A DNA stretch of 64,000 nt from Rhododendron vialii (Eukaryota; Streptophyta; Magnoliopsida; Ericales; Ericaceae): positions 6,015,501 to 6,079,500 of the forward strand of contig NC_080569.1 in assembly GCF_030253575.1 (NCBI RefSeq), given 5' to 3'. Below, in pieces: positions 30,861 to 55,457 of this stretch. The position numbers and the translations under genes were made by a program. The notes beneath the pieces are model-generated. The model saw nothing but the letters and a program-made list of their open reading frames with translations, made no database searches and was not told where the DNA came from. Position 1 is the first letter of the stretch; the number at the start of each line of letters is the position of its first letter.

Positions 30861-31473
30861 TATTAGGAGTAGTATTTAAGGAATAAGTTCAAAATTTCTT
30901 TCTCTTGGTACTGTGGATTTATGACTTGACATATATAATAAAAATTTGAACTGCAAATACAATAGTGAAATTGTAATCATTTGTGGTAGATTTGCATTTT
31001 ATATCTTAGAAGTTTGAAGTTACGTTGCTGATAAAAAAAGCTTGAAGCTAAGTTCTATCCAATATTTATTATTGACTTTTGAACATTGGTGTCCATGCTC
31101 GATTTTTTTTTTTTTTCATGACGATGACGTGATAGATTTGTTATCACGTCGTTATAAAGAAAATGTCATTCTACGGAGTAACTTCAAGAATCAAGAGCAC
31201 CAAAATTTAAGTCCGTACTTTGAAATTTCGAATGAGAAGAAAATAGAAGAGGCAGCAACGAAATGAAGTGATATAAGTGTTGTGAAACAAATGCCTTGCT
31301 TTTGGTTTGATTTTTGTAAATAAAAGAAAGTAAGTAGAAGGGAAATGGAGTAATTTTTCGCATTTTTTTTGCCGTGCCCCTCTTAAATGTGTCGCGTCTG
31401 TGCCAATCCGGTTATATCTGTTTGGTACCTCTAATTATCAACAAATTTTCGCATACCCCTAAAAAGGAGAATG

Positions 31474-31584
31474 AATTTGCCACTCTTTTTTTTTCTAAAG
31501 ACACTTCACTTTGTATCTCTATTAAGTGATTTGTTTTGTAAAAGAAGAAAAATGCCGTTATAAAAAAGGAGGGTGACAAAATTA
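31474..31584. mobile_element. Small MITE with TTTGYCAC ends
   Basis: Begins ATTTGCCACTC and ends GAGGGTGACAAAAT, an imperfect inverted pair. A relative with GATTTTGCCACT ends lies at 63347-63460. About 110 bases, no coding capacity. Lies some 230 bases upstream of the UBP5 start, so it may be within its promoter region. Confidence 0.4.
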
Positions 31585-31785
31585 ATTAAAAAAAAAAAAA
31601 AAAACTAACAAAGCAATCGAACTATTGGGGAATCTCGAAACATAATTGTTGTTTCCCTTTCCCATTAACCAAACTTCGAGTTCCAAAAACGCCCTTAGCC
31701 CTACACCCTTCCTCCGCCTAGGAGGGTATAAACTGCACTGAAAATGGCTGATCCGTACGCTACCTACTTCATTTCCGTTTGAAAT

Positions 31786-31792
<7 letters not shown>

Positions 31793-31817
<25 letters not shown>
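31793..31817 (+). repeat. (GA)n tract in the UBP5 leader
   Basis: About 12 GA units end five bases before the UBP5 start codon. The same layout (GA tract directly before the ATG) is seen in both DOMON-b561 genes. Confidence 0.85.
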
Positions 31818-31820
<3 letters not shown>

Positions 31821-31821
31821 G

Positions 31822-44607
<12,786 letters not shown>

Positions 44608-44795
44608 TCTCTCGGGATTATGTACATTTGTTGTCTGTACATTTGTTTTCTACCTCTGTTTCTCGTCTGAAATATTTGGAAATACGAAGCCTCCAGCCGT
44701 ATCAGGGGCATTTATAATGCTATTTGATGTCTTATTACTTGTGGGGTTTCTTTTTCCTTTTCCTTTTTTCTTCTTAACCCCAGGATTTGGCCAAT
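44608..44795 (+). other. 3' flank of UBP5
   Basis: Probable 3' untranslated region, T-rich, with no coding feature. It runs into the SINE-like element at about 44800. Confidence 0.45.
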
Positions 44796-44799
44796 TTTT

Positions 44800-44994
44800 G
44801 TCTGAAACCAATGGGCTACTTTCCCCGTTGGTAACTCCTTGTCCTCCCCATGTGGGGAGGCCAAGGTTCGAGCCCCGTCGCGGGCGTTTGGGATTCAGGG
44901 CTATGAATAGCCTCTGAAACATCTGTGGACTAACCTACTAATATCCCGCTGACCCCAGATGTATACAATATTGGCGCACAAAAAAAAAAAACTA
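44800..44994 (+). mobile_element. tRNA-derived SINE with poly-A tail
   Basis: An A-box-like GTTGGTAACTCC near 44839 is followed at about 44865 by GGTTCGAGCCCC, an excellent Pol III B box. The element ends in a run of 12 A (about 44980-44991). The GC-rich head and A tail match the plan of plant SINEs. The 5' end is approximate. Confidence 0.6.
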
Positions 44995-45509
44995 ACTAAA
45001 TAGTTGATTTGGATGAAAAAAATATGTGAGGACAATGATTTTCGCACTCCAAAATTTACTATCTGCACTTTTGGAGTTCGAAAATCAATTTCCAACATGT
45101 AAAGCTCGGTCCAAACACAGTCCAGTTGAGTAAATTTGAGCAGAGGTGAGGTGGGTATGCCTAGAGATTAGATATGAGATGTTTTAAGGGACCCAATTTG
45201 AGTAGTGGTGGGTATTCCTTGTAGTGTATCTAATCCTACTAGAGAAATTGGTTGTGCATTCACCTCAGGAGTATCTGAGGGGGGGTTCTAGTGGATGCAG
45301 GTTTCGTTTTCATTTCCATTTTCTATTTTGCAGTCTTCAATTTTTTTTTCTGGGTTCGAGAGGCAGGTCAACCTGTAGACCCTTACCTTGATGATTGGTG
45401 TCTTTGAAATATTTTATTGTTTTCGAAACAGAAGAAACGAAAAACAAGCAATCCAATCCAAGGTGAATCTTAAGTTCCTGATCAGGTGGGATCGGCTACA
45501 TAAACTCGT

Positions 45510-45835
45510 TTTCTCCGTTTCACACCCGTGACCAAAGAAACGAAGATTATCAAATGAGAAATGACTTATTCTTGCTTCCATTCGTTTTATATTCTTTCCT
45601 TACAGATGTACAACCCACGAGTTGACCACAACCACAACAACAACGAGCTTTGGCCGAAAATTGTAAACTTGTTTTCACTGTCTCATACTCTTGACCGGAA
45701 AAACGAAGATTATCAATGAGAAACGATTTATTCTTGCATCCATTTGTTTTCTATTCTTTCCTTACCGATATGCAACCCGCTAGTGGACAACGACTACAAC
45801 AATGAGCTTTGGCCGGAAATTGTACTCCATAAAAG
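45510..45835. repeat. 164-bp diverged tandem duplication
   Basis: Blocks ACGAAGATTATCAAxTGAGAAA, GAxTTATTCTTGCxTCCATT and GAGCTTTGGCCGxAAATTGTA occur in the same order at about 45540-45668 and 45706-45829. The period is close to 164 bases. Not coding; lies between UBP5 and the first DOMON-b561 gene. Confidence 0.75.
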
Positions 45836-46152
45836 AGAAGGGAGCCATTGACATTCTTTTAGAGCTTAAATCAATTGAAGGTCATTGCTTTACAACTATT
45901 ATTTTTGACTAACTCAATTCTCTGGATTCAAATCATCCTCCATGCCAGCTGCAACGAGGCACTTCACACGTTTGTTCATACATTGTCACAGATAATATTC
46001 CCTTCAATTATTCATTTGCTGTCTCTCTAACTAAACGTTTTATTTTGTAATTTTGGTATAAAAAATTGAACTGGGTCAACTCAACTGCTCCCTATAAGTA
46101 ACTACTGCTTAGATAATCACCCCACCCACCTCCACTTCTTAGACCAGATATC

Positions 46153-46174
46153 TAGAGAGAGAGAGAGAGAGAGA
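46153..46174 (+). repeat. (GA)n tract before the DOMON-b561 copy 1 start
   Basis: About 11 GA units end six bases before the ATG at 46181. The complementary (CT)n tract lies at 46366-46393, just inside intron 1. Confidence 0.85.
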
Positions 46175-46180
46175 GTGGAG

Positions 46181-48706
46181 ATGAAGGCATTTTCCATAGT
46201 CATTGCGTTGTTCCTCATCTCCAGTTTATGTCCACAGTACGCAAATTCACAAACAGATTCATGTAGCTCTAATCTCGCGGCCGTCAACGGCGCCCAATTC
46301 CCATTCGACACTTCTTCTCTCAACTGCGACGCCGTTTGGACTGTTCAAGATTACATCCTCAGAGTAACTCTCTCTCTCTCTCTCTCTCTCTCCAAGTACA
46401 TATTATGCATGGTGTTCGGACAAATAAGCCAAAGTGGCTTATTTTTTTGTCTTTATTCAAAAAAATTTCGTATCACTTGGCTTATCCTCATTTTTTTGGA
46501 GATTATTGCTTCTTCATGACGAGAGGAATCTAAAAAGTATAAAATTGTGATCGAAATCCAATATTTTTTGAATAAAAACGAAAAAAGTTGCTTATTGGCT
46601 TATTTTTATTTTTATGTGGGTTTGTTTGGCTTATTTTTGACGGGAAAGCCAATGGCTTTTGGCTTTTTTAGCCGAACAAGCCTTAATGCTGCATGAAATC
46701 AGGAATAGCAACAAAAAAGAATACCACTACAAGAGTTCCACCAACAAGATTAGAATCATAAAAAAAGAGGATGTTCTCTGGTCATCTAGATCATGTTGTT
46801 GAGTCATTTGTGGACTCTTTCCGAGCCCGCTTCAACGATTAGGATCATTTATATTTTTTTGTAAAAATTCGTTGGTAGCAAATAACACAAGACATCAAAT
46901 CAGGTCCGGTCAATTCGATCGGACTAAACTGATTTTGAGAAAATATTTAATCTTCGTAACACAAATTTGCCCGCAAGATTGTGCTGCTTTTAGCAGCCCA
47001 CGGTAAATATTCTGCAATTGCGTACTTATTAATATGCAATTAACATAACCTTAGCGAGCTCTAAAAGATAAACAATTGATACATCGAAGTTAACTCGAGG
47101 TGGTGGGCAAAAGACCATTTTGAGTGGAATTTTGGATTATTATCAATTCAGGGGGCGTTTTTACTAAATTATATATAAACCAAATAGGGCTCTTTTTCGA
47201 ACTTAGAAAAAGAAGGAGAAGATGATTTAGAGGGAAATGAGAGGGAATGTCATAGGAAAATTAAGAGAAAAGTTGAAATTGCATATGGAATTTTTCTCTC
47301 TCTTTTTCTAGAACAAAACACGTGTAAGAATTTTTTTAAAATTTTCTCATTCCTTTTCACAAGTTCCAAACGTAACCTTGAAACTTTATTTTTATTTTTA
47401 TGGAGTTTTATACTGATTATTCTCCTCACATATTGACATACATCAACTAAAATACACTACTATCATTTAGCGAAATAACTTAGCCATTGTCATTAGCCCG
47501 ATGCAAAAGAAATATAACAGAAATACACCCTAATTGCAGTGTAAATGTGATTTGTTTACATGCAGTATGCACAAGCATCCTCAAACGTGTGGAGCTTCGT
47601 TCTCTCAGCTCCAAACATAGACTGTTACGTAGCCATGGGGTTTTCCCCCAGCGGCGAAATGGTGGGTTCGAGCGCGATCGTGGGTTGGGTCAACTCGGGC
47701 GTCGTCAGCGGCGTGAAACAGTACTACCTCGGCGGCCAAACGTCGGATCAGGTGCTGCTGAACCAAGGGAACCTTAATATAGTCGAGAATTCAACCTCTA
47801 TGGTGTCCGTCAGCTCGACCATATACATGGGTTTCCAGCTGAACGCCTCCACGCCTTTGAACCAGCTGATTTATTCCGTCGGGCCCTCCGAAGTGCTCCC
47901 TTCTTCCCCGTTGTACCTGTTGACTAAGCACCAAAATATGATCGCCACTACCATTAATTATGTCACAGGTACATCTGATTTCTTTCAAAGAGTAAATCCG
48001 GGTCTCTCATGCGATGCACATAAGATTCACGCGCATTGAACGACTTTGATCGAGTCAAACAACGTTTGGACATACGTGTCTCTCAACGTTTTTTTTTTTT
48101 ATTGTTTTTTTTTTCAATTTAGACAAACGCGTAACGTACAAAAGATCCAATACAAAAGATCGTTTAAAATGCAAGAATTTTGTCTAAAATGAAAGAGTCG
48201 GTTAAAAAAATTCAGGGTACTGCACTATTAAATTGGATTCGTAAACTAACCAGTTGACAATATTATTACCTCAAAGCTTGACGACATTTTACTTGCTCTT
48301 TGTTTTACTGTTATTCTATACAAATTGGGCGCAAATATTTGCATCCGCATTTTTATTATAACCCGATGTTCGGTTCAGCTTGCGTGCATCTCGACTTATT
48401 CCGAAGCCCTGAAAGTTAATGAACGAGCAAACCTTCTGTTGCTCCAAAGTTCGGAATGTTTGATTTTTGTAAAATTCAAACTTGCGACTTCTTGAGTGCA
48501 AGTTGCTCTCTAGTATATAATAATACCTACTAGTGTGAATATATAATAATACCTACTAGTGTGAATTGAACCGTTCCTATTTGTCTCAACTTTTCCGAGG
48601 TTTCTTAACAACTAATGTTTGTTTGGTCCTACCAAAAGTATAACCATATATCTATGTTAGTTGTCCGCCGGCAAACGTAGAGTGCAAACAGGGGAAGCTA
48701 CCGTCT

Positions 48707-48761
<55 letters not shown>

Positions 48762-51320
48762 GTGAATTCTATACTATCGTTTCATGTGATTATATATACG
48801 TACATATTGCTTGTGCATAAGTTGGTTCGGACAATCTGAGTCTTCAAAAATTACAGTATGTGTACATGTAGTGTGATTGTCAAATGTACACGAAGTTGTC
48901 TCACTTTGTCTTGTAATTCTTGCAATCCGATACCAAAAGCTAAACAGTGGCAGACGTAAGATTTCGCAAAACGAAACTTGTAAGCAATAAAAACTGTTTT
49001 TTCAACTTTGATTAACCTAACAGATGACTTTCTGAATTTTATTACTACTGATTGCGACAATAGACTCCCCAGGCAGATGTTTGAAGAAAGCTTTATTAAT
49101 TGCCGCTTAAGCCTGTGTTTGTTTTCTAGGTTTATTTTTTTATTGGTACCATGGTGAATTGATTGATGAAGAGATACTCTATGCCCATTTGTTACCTCCT
49201 CCTAGCTAACATCTCTCCACTTCCGGTCAACGTCTTACCTACACACCAAAAGATTCTAAATGGAGTTGACAAAAAATTTGGAGAGAGAGACATTTGAAAT
49301 AAGATATTGGATTATCTTCGGTTGTTAATTAAGACTGAAATCCGGGTCATACATTGGAATAATTAAGGGTTCGGAGTTAATCGGAGACTCCATAGAGAAT
49401 CCAGACCTGTAAAAAAAAAAAAAAAAAAACCCATTATCTTGAGCCCCTTTGGATTGTGTGATTTTATGAGAAAAGAAAGGATTATGGTTTCTCACCAAAT
49501 CTCATTATTTTATTTGAGAAATGGTGAGAAACAAAATAATCCTTTCATTTTTACACATTCCTCGCCATTTCTCATCCATTTAACAGTGGTGAGAATCTCT
49601 TCTCTATTCTTTTCTCCAATGAAATCCTTCAAAATATATTTTAGCCCTAAAAACACCTTTTTGACATTAATTCGTCCATTTTGGAGGAAAATAGAGTTTC
49701 TACCCATCTTCCATTTGAGAGGGTTGTACTTTCATCCTTTGTAGTCGGAGGACGAAAATAGTTCATACTCTATATTTGAAAGAATTGAGACAAAAAAAAA
49801 AGTATCTCGGAGCGAATGGGGGACGGTATTGTGCAGTGGTATGCGCAGCACCGTACTGCGCACCTCCGAACCGTCGGATCGTACATCTGACGGCTCAGAT
49901 CGCATCTCGGCTATGAAGAGCTCTCAATCGTTGGTTGCCGAGATGAGATCCGAGCCGTCGAACCGAGATGAGACATCCGACGATTTGAAAGTGCGCAACA
50001 CCAATCCGAAGTCCATCTTGAAGGATGAATTTTGAATAAATTGAGGAGGGATTGTTTTGGAGGATGAGTTGGAGCAACCCCATCCTCCCAAAAAAAACCT
50101 TTTTGGAGGGGTAAAAAGTGTTTTGGAGAATTGGTGGAGATGCCCTTTAAAAAGGCAAATTTCATAAAGTTCTTGATGATTTACCTTAATTTATGTCTTA
50201 ACAGGTCAAACTCAAACGGTAAAAGCTCCATATTCAAATCTGAAAAAGAACCATGGGATCTTGAACATGCTGGGGTGGGGGATCCTACTGCCGATTGGCG
50301 CGATCGTCGCTCGTCACTGCAAGGAATGGGATCCAATCTGGTTTTACTCCCACGTCTCAATCCAATCACTTGGTTTTATCTTGGGGGTAGCAGGTATATC
50401 TTGTGGTTTTGTCTTGGAACACAAGCTCAGTACTGTCAATGTCAGCCACCACAAAGGCATTGGCATCTTCATTCTCGTACTAGGGTGCCTTCAGGTATAT
50501 CTCAACTGTCATCAGTTTGATCTCATCTTGAGTATTGTTGTTGCATTCTTAGTACAATTCATCTCTAGTTGCCAAAAAAAATAAGTGAAAACGTTTACGA
50601 AAACAGAAATGTGAAATGTAGTCGAACTATATTGTGGGAAAACGGAAAGCAGTGAGAGATGGGAGATTGAACATATAGCACAATTACAAGAAATTTTCTA
50701 GGCACTTGATGCATATGTCAATGTTGCACTACCATCTATAGGAAGTAGTATTTTTAGATAAATTGTTGCTGTGAAACTAAATATAGTGCAGTAAAGTAGT
50801 AGAAACAATGGGAAGGGCATAGGAAGAAAACATTCATGCAACTTGTCCTAATAGAGTCTGGGTAAATTACATGTCATCAAATCCTACTTCAGCTCCCCAA
50901 TGACAGATGGTAAATCGGCCCCTCCGCGCACTTTAGGTCAAGTGTTGCTGTGGCCATCTTGTGAGGAATTCTCATTCCTTAATACTTTCATAAGAATTTA
51001 CTCTTGTTTAGGAAATGAGAATTTACCCTTGTAGATAGGAGACGATATTCAAGAATAATGATGGCGATGTTTGGTCTTATTCTTTACAGATGATGGCAGT
51101 TTTGGCTAGGCCTGATAAGGCCTCAAAGCATAGGAAATACTGGAACTGGTACCATCACAATGCGGGAAGGCTGTTGATACTTTTTGCGGTGGGGAATGTT
51201 TTCTATGGAATTCATCTGGGCTTGGCTGGGAGGGGATGGGATGTTGGTTATGGTATTGTTCTTGTAGGGTTGTTTATCATTGCTGTTGTTTTGGAGATTA
51301 GGATGTGGATGAGGAAATAG
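46181..51320 (+). CDS. Cytochrome b561 and DOMON domain-containing protein, copy 1 (4 exons)
   Basis: Exons 46181-46363, 47566-47968, 50205-50494, 51090-51320: 1107 bases, 368 residues. Residues 1-24 form a signal peptide (hydrophobic IVIALFLISSL, cleavage probably near ANS-QT). The DOMON domain (about 45-196) keeps the likely heme ligands Met93 (GEMVGSS) and His183 (TKHQNM). The cytochrome b561 core follows with transmembrane helices and four conserved histidines at 212 (NHGILNMLGWG), 245 (FYSHVSIQS), 278 (SHHKGIG) and 314/315 (YHHNAGR). A RxWxRK-like tail ends the protein (IRMWMRK). Such proteins move electrons across the plasma membrane, usually from cytosolic ascorbate. The start is fixed by the signal peptide and the GA-rich leader. 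Tandem partner: copy 2 at 53062. Confidence 0.95.
46366..46393 (+). repeat. (CT)n at the start of DOMON-b561 copy 1 intron 1
   Basis: The donor GTAACT runs straight into about 14 CT units. The same donor/CT arrangement, longer, is found in copy 2 at 53248-53323. Confidence 0.9.
46412..46680. mobile_element. TGTTCGG-ended foldback MITE in intron 1 of DOMON-b561 copy 1
   Basis: Left end TGTTCGGACAAATAAGCC, right end GGCTTTTTTAGCCGAACA, with inner blocks CGAAATCCAATATTTTTTGAATAA and AGTATAAAATTG shared with the element at 14216-14556. Copy 2 lacks it: there CCAAGTACAT is followed within about 20 bases by ATGCTGCATGAAA, whereas in copy 1 the two are about 300 bases apart. Confidence 0.8.
47160..47380. 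mobile_element. Probable degenerate MITE in intron 1 of copy 1
   Basis: A stretch with AAAGAAGGAGAAGATG ... GAGAGGGAATG on the left and TTTTCTCTCTCTTTTTCTAG ... CTCATTCCTTTTC on the right forms an imperfect inverted pair. It is absent or strongly changed at the same place in copy 2 (about 53900). Boundaries are uncertain. Confidence 0.35.
48705..48757 (+). repeat. (CT)n microsatellite in intron 2 of copy 1
   Basis: About 25 CT units with one TCC interruption. Copy 2 has no matching tract at the corresponding place (about 56260), where an (AT)n tract is seen instead. Confidence 0.9.
49802..50017. mobile_element. Foldback insertion in intron 2 of copy 1
   Basis: In copy 2, GAGACAAAAA is followed after a few bases by TTGAAGGATGAATTTTG; in copy 1 about 215 bases lie between them. 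The insert has inverted blocks (ACCGTCGGATCGTACATCTGA / ATGAGACATCCGACGAT and GCATCTCGGC / GCCGAGATGAGATC) and a palindrome TGCGCAGCACCGTACTGCGCA around 49850. GC content is well above that of the intron. Superfamily unknown. Confidence 0.65.
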
Positions 51321-51412
51321 ATAGATAGTTGTTTTCTGTACACGTAGTTGTATGTATGTTGCTTCCATGTATTTGGTCGTTATTTTTTTGGTGAGCGTTT
51401 TGTGCATATGTG

Positions 51413-51415
<3 letters not shown>

Positions 51416-51458
<43 letters not shown>
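51416..51458 (+). repeat. (CT)n microsatellite 3' of DOMON-b561 copy 1
   Basis: About 21 CT units roughly 100 bases after the stop codon, probably in the 3' untranslated region. Copy 2 has CT tracts at the equivalent place (59811-59828 and 59968-60024). Confidence 0.9.
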
Positions 51459-51461
<3 letters not shown>

Positions 51462-52039
51462 CACAAACACTTTCTTTTTTAGTTGACAGGGAGGAGACGA
51501 TTTTTTTTTTCTTCGGGAAAAGTCAATATTGTTAGAATAGTTAAATTAGCAGCTTGAAAAATGTGTTGATCAACTCTAGTCCCGACCTCCTTCTCGAAGA
51601 GCACCCATGATGCCTTGGGACCAAAGGCCTCGTGGCACGGTTTGTTGGAAAAATATTTTGGATATATTATTTATTTTAAGTGTGAATGGAAATTGGTTTG
51701 ATTTGGAGTTGCATCTTTTCATTGGCACTTGTTCGTTATGGACGGACGGTACTTTACGAACAAATGTGTCCCTTTTCGTAGTTACTATTTCTAGAGTCAC
51801 CAGTTGGTCTATATATATATTGCATCTTTCGTTCTTTTTGGGTGATGGATTTTTCCTCCTATTTGAGTTCATATATATGAGAGTACAAAACATGAAAAGG
51901 TTCATCAGACCCACCAATTTAGTATTACTTTCGGACGCGCGAGATTGAGCGTCATAAATCTTATTTACGGAAGGCTCCATAAATAAGTTTTTCTGTGGTA
52001 TGAAACAATTCCTTTTGTGAGCCGTTAATTCCCATTGAG

Positions 52040-52860
52040 CATTTCATCCGGAATTCATTTCATAGGTAAAAGTCATACGACATCTACTTGATTTCCATCT
52101 AATACAAAGATAAGGAATAAACAATAAGCATAAAGAGGAAAACCAATGCCTAAACCCTAAAAACGAACACAAAACTCCCAACATGTTACTGCCGAAATAG
52201 ACTAACCAGAGGGCGGCGTAGGTGAGGATAAGTGACCCGACATTTAGTCGCCTCAGAATAACATCCCTATCAGAGGCTTCAACATGTGCCAATGGAAATC
52301 CGACAAGAAAGCGAGCAGAGGCTACGAATCCATCTTTGGACCACAGTCTAATAAGCACGCCAGCCGGCTCTAAACAATGATACATAAGTCTGAGTCCTCA
52401 ACTGAAGCAGTGGAGAACAACTCCAAGGCAAGCCCCCGCTAACACGGCAAGCTCCAAGCACACAGACCAAAGCATGAAATCCATAAAAGGCTAAATATCC
52501 GATCCTGCGATCACGGCAACCGGTGACTGAACCCTCCCCTCTGCTAAAACTTGTCAACAACGCAACTGGCCGCGGGCCAAGCCCAGGCCTTATACTCCCG
52601 CTGCCGTAGCCTCAGATCTAGGGGAACCTAGACCGGAAGCACACAGACACACCAACAAAGCAAAGAAATTACTATTTACCCACCACCTCGACCTCATCAG
52701 ATCCGAGGAAAACCCGGAATGGTACAAAACCGGATGGGGGAAATCCAGCCGGTAAACAGAGACGGAAAAAACAAACACACACACACAAAAAAAACACCCC
52801 AACTCCACACGCCTCACCTTATTGATCACCAACCAACGACCACCATCGTGCAACTGTTTT
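52040..52860 (-). other. Unassigned GC-richer insertion-like segment
   Basis: Between the two DOMON-b561 genes lies about 800 bases that are richer in GC and less repetitive than the rest of the spacer. On the minus strand it reads as a pyrimidine-biased sequence with several medium open frames (85-113 codons) but no domain that I recognise. It has the look of an untranslated or non-autonomous transposon body (LINE 5' region or Helitron-type filler), but I found no diagnostic end. Confidence 0.3.
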
Positions 52861-53021
52861 GTTCACGTCTTTCTTGGTTTGTATTTTTATTTATATATAT
52901 ACAAACTGAACTGGGTATACAAAATTGAAGTGGGTCAACTCAACTGCTCCCTAGATAATCACCCCACCCACCTCCACTTGAGTACCCTTTTCTTTAGAAC
53001 AGAGATCTACAGAGACAGAAA

Positions 53022-53030
<9 letters not shown>

Positions 53031-53061
<31 letters not shown>
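53031..53061 (+). repeat. (GA)n tract before the DOMON-b561 copy 2 start
   Basis: About 15 GA units run up to the ATG at 53062. Its complement, (CT)n, lies at 53248-53323 in intron 1. Confidence 0.9.
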
Positions 53062-53065
<4 letters not shown>

Positions 53066-53246
53066 AGGCATTTTCCATATTCATTGCGTTGTTCCTCATC
53101 TCAGGTTCATGTCCAGAGTACGCAAATTCACAGACAGATTCATGTGGCTCCAATCTCACGGCCGTCAACGGCGCTCAATTCCTATTCGACACTTCTTCTC
53201 TCAACTGCGACGCCGTTTGGACTGCCCAGGATTACATCCTCAGAGT

Positions 53247-53325
<79 letters not shown>

Positions 53326-55419
53326 AGTACATTTGCTTATAAAATGCTGCATGAAAACCATTGTTTTCGTTTTTCAGAGACAGTTGAATACGGCATTGCA
53401 ATGAGTAGAATATACTTAGATGTTTATGTTCCCACCTCCAAAATTGAAATCTTGGAATTTCTTTGTGTTAACTTTGAATGCTACACTGAATCTCGATGGT
53501 GTTTTAGATCGTGTAGTAGAAAATACAAGAGTACTTCCACCTCCAAAATTAGAATCATAATTAAAAAATAGGATGCTTTCTACTCATCTAGATCTTGTTG
53601 TTGCGTCATTTGTAAACTCTTTCTGAGCCCACCTCGAGGATCGGAATCATTTATCTTGTTTGTAAAAATTCATAGCAAATAACATACTGATTTCTAAAAC
53701 GTTATTTAATTTCAAAACACAAATATGCCCACCGGAAGTATTCTGCAATTGCGTGCTTATTAATATGCAATTATCTTAACGAGCTTTAAAAGATGAACCA
53801 TTAATACATCAAAGTTAACTCCAGGTGATGTACAAAAAGCCGAGTCGAGAGGAATTTTGGACCCTTACCAATTTACCATTGACTAAGTACTAATGGGTGG
53901 TTCCGCTAAACTATATTTTTACAAATTTTTAGGTAGGGTATTCTCCTCATATACATTGACTACAGGTAATACCATTTAACGAAATAACATGACTAATGGG
54001 ATTAGCCTGAAACAAAAGAAATATAGCGGAAATGCACCCTAATTGCAGCATAAATATGATTTGTTTACAGTATGCACAAGCATCCCCGAACGTGTGGAGC
54101 TTCGTTCTCTCAGCTCCAAACATTGACTGTTACGTAGCCATGGGATTTTCCCCCAACGGCGACATGGTGGGTTCGAGCGCGATCGTGGGTTGGGTCGACT
54201 CCGACGGCGTCGGCGGTGTGAAACAGTACTACCTCGGGGGCCAAACGCCGGCCCAGGTGCTACCGGACCAAGGGAACCTCGTTATAATCGGGAATTCAAC
54301 CTCTATCGTAGCTGTTGACTCGACTATATACATGGGTTTCCAGTTGAACGCCTCCACGCCGAGGAACCAGCTGATTTATTCCGTCGGACCCGCCGGGATA
54401 TTACCTTCTTCGCCGTCGTACCGGTTGACTCAGCACCAAAATATGGTCACCACTACAATGAATTATCTCACAGGTACGTACGACCGCAGTAGAATAGAAC
54501 TCAATTGCGTTTTCTATTTTTCATTTTTGTTGGTGTTTTTAGATTTTGTAGATCTGATTTCCTTGAAATACGGACAAGCTCGTTCAATGCATGCACGTGG
54601 GTTTGCATGTCGGATTCGGGATCGGATCCGGTCAAGTTTTTCCCGACTAGTTTTGTCCATTTTTTATATCTGGGTTGTCAAAAAGTAATTGGATGGTCCA
54701 GACAGGGCCGACTCTGAGATTCTTAGGGTCTAAGTCGAACTTGTAAAATAGGTCCTATGTTTTCTTTTAAAAAAAATAACCTCAAAAGGAAAATAAAATC
54801 ATAAGAATGAAAAAAGGTAGCGAGCTGCTTGGTTGAGAATCGAACCTTACTTGAATCGAACCTTACTTCTGCTGTGTAGCAATACTTAGACTTACCACTT
54901 CGCCAACTACCTCCTTTGGTCGATGGAAGCACTAATTAAATATATATTACATACATAGGTATACATATTTGGGCCCCAATTTTTGGCCAAATTTCGGGGG
55001 CTTAAGTCCACCGCCTTGTCCGCCTTAGCTCAGGGCCGGCCCTGGGTCTAGATTTGTTCCGGGTGTTTTGAATATTTTTTAATAAAAATTTACCCAAACA
55101 AATCTGAGTCGCTCAAAAGACTTTTGGACGGCTCCGATTAAAAAATTGAACGAAACTAGTCGAGGAGAAACTTGATAGGATCCGACCCGTAGAATTCATA
55201 GGCATCCAACGACTTCAAGTATGGTACTATTTAGATTGAGTTTGTGTTTGGATATACATGTCTTGTGACATTTTTGTTTTTTCAATTTCGACTATGTTTC
55301 CATTGACAATTTTGTGTTACGACTTATTATATTTTGACTAGTCACATTTTGACTAGTCGTTCATATTAATCAACAAGTTTTGCATCTCATTGGTCAGCAA
55401 AAACAATTTAACAATTTTC

Positions 55420-55457
<38 letters not shown>

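Noticed and set aside
44839..44880. A tRNA gene suggested by A-box and B-box motifs
   Set aside because: No cloverleaf can be drawn; the poly-A tail and flanks indicate a SINE. The same reasoning applies to 59260-59312 and 6480-6552 on the minus strand.
52822..53571. A 249-codon open frame over the first exon of DOMON-b561 copy 2
   Set aside because: It starts upstream in untranslated sequence and reads through the exon 1 donor into the (CT)n tract, giving a Leu-Ser repeat. Only 53062-53244 is coding.
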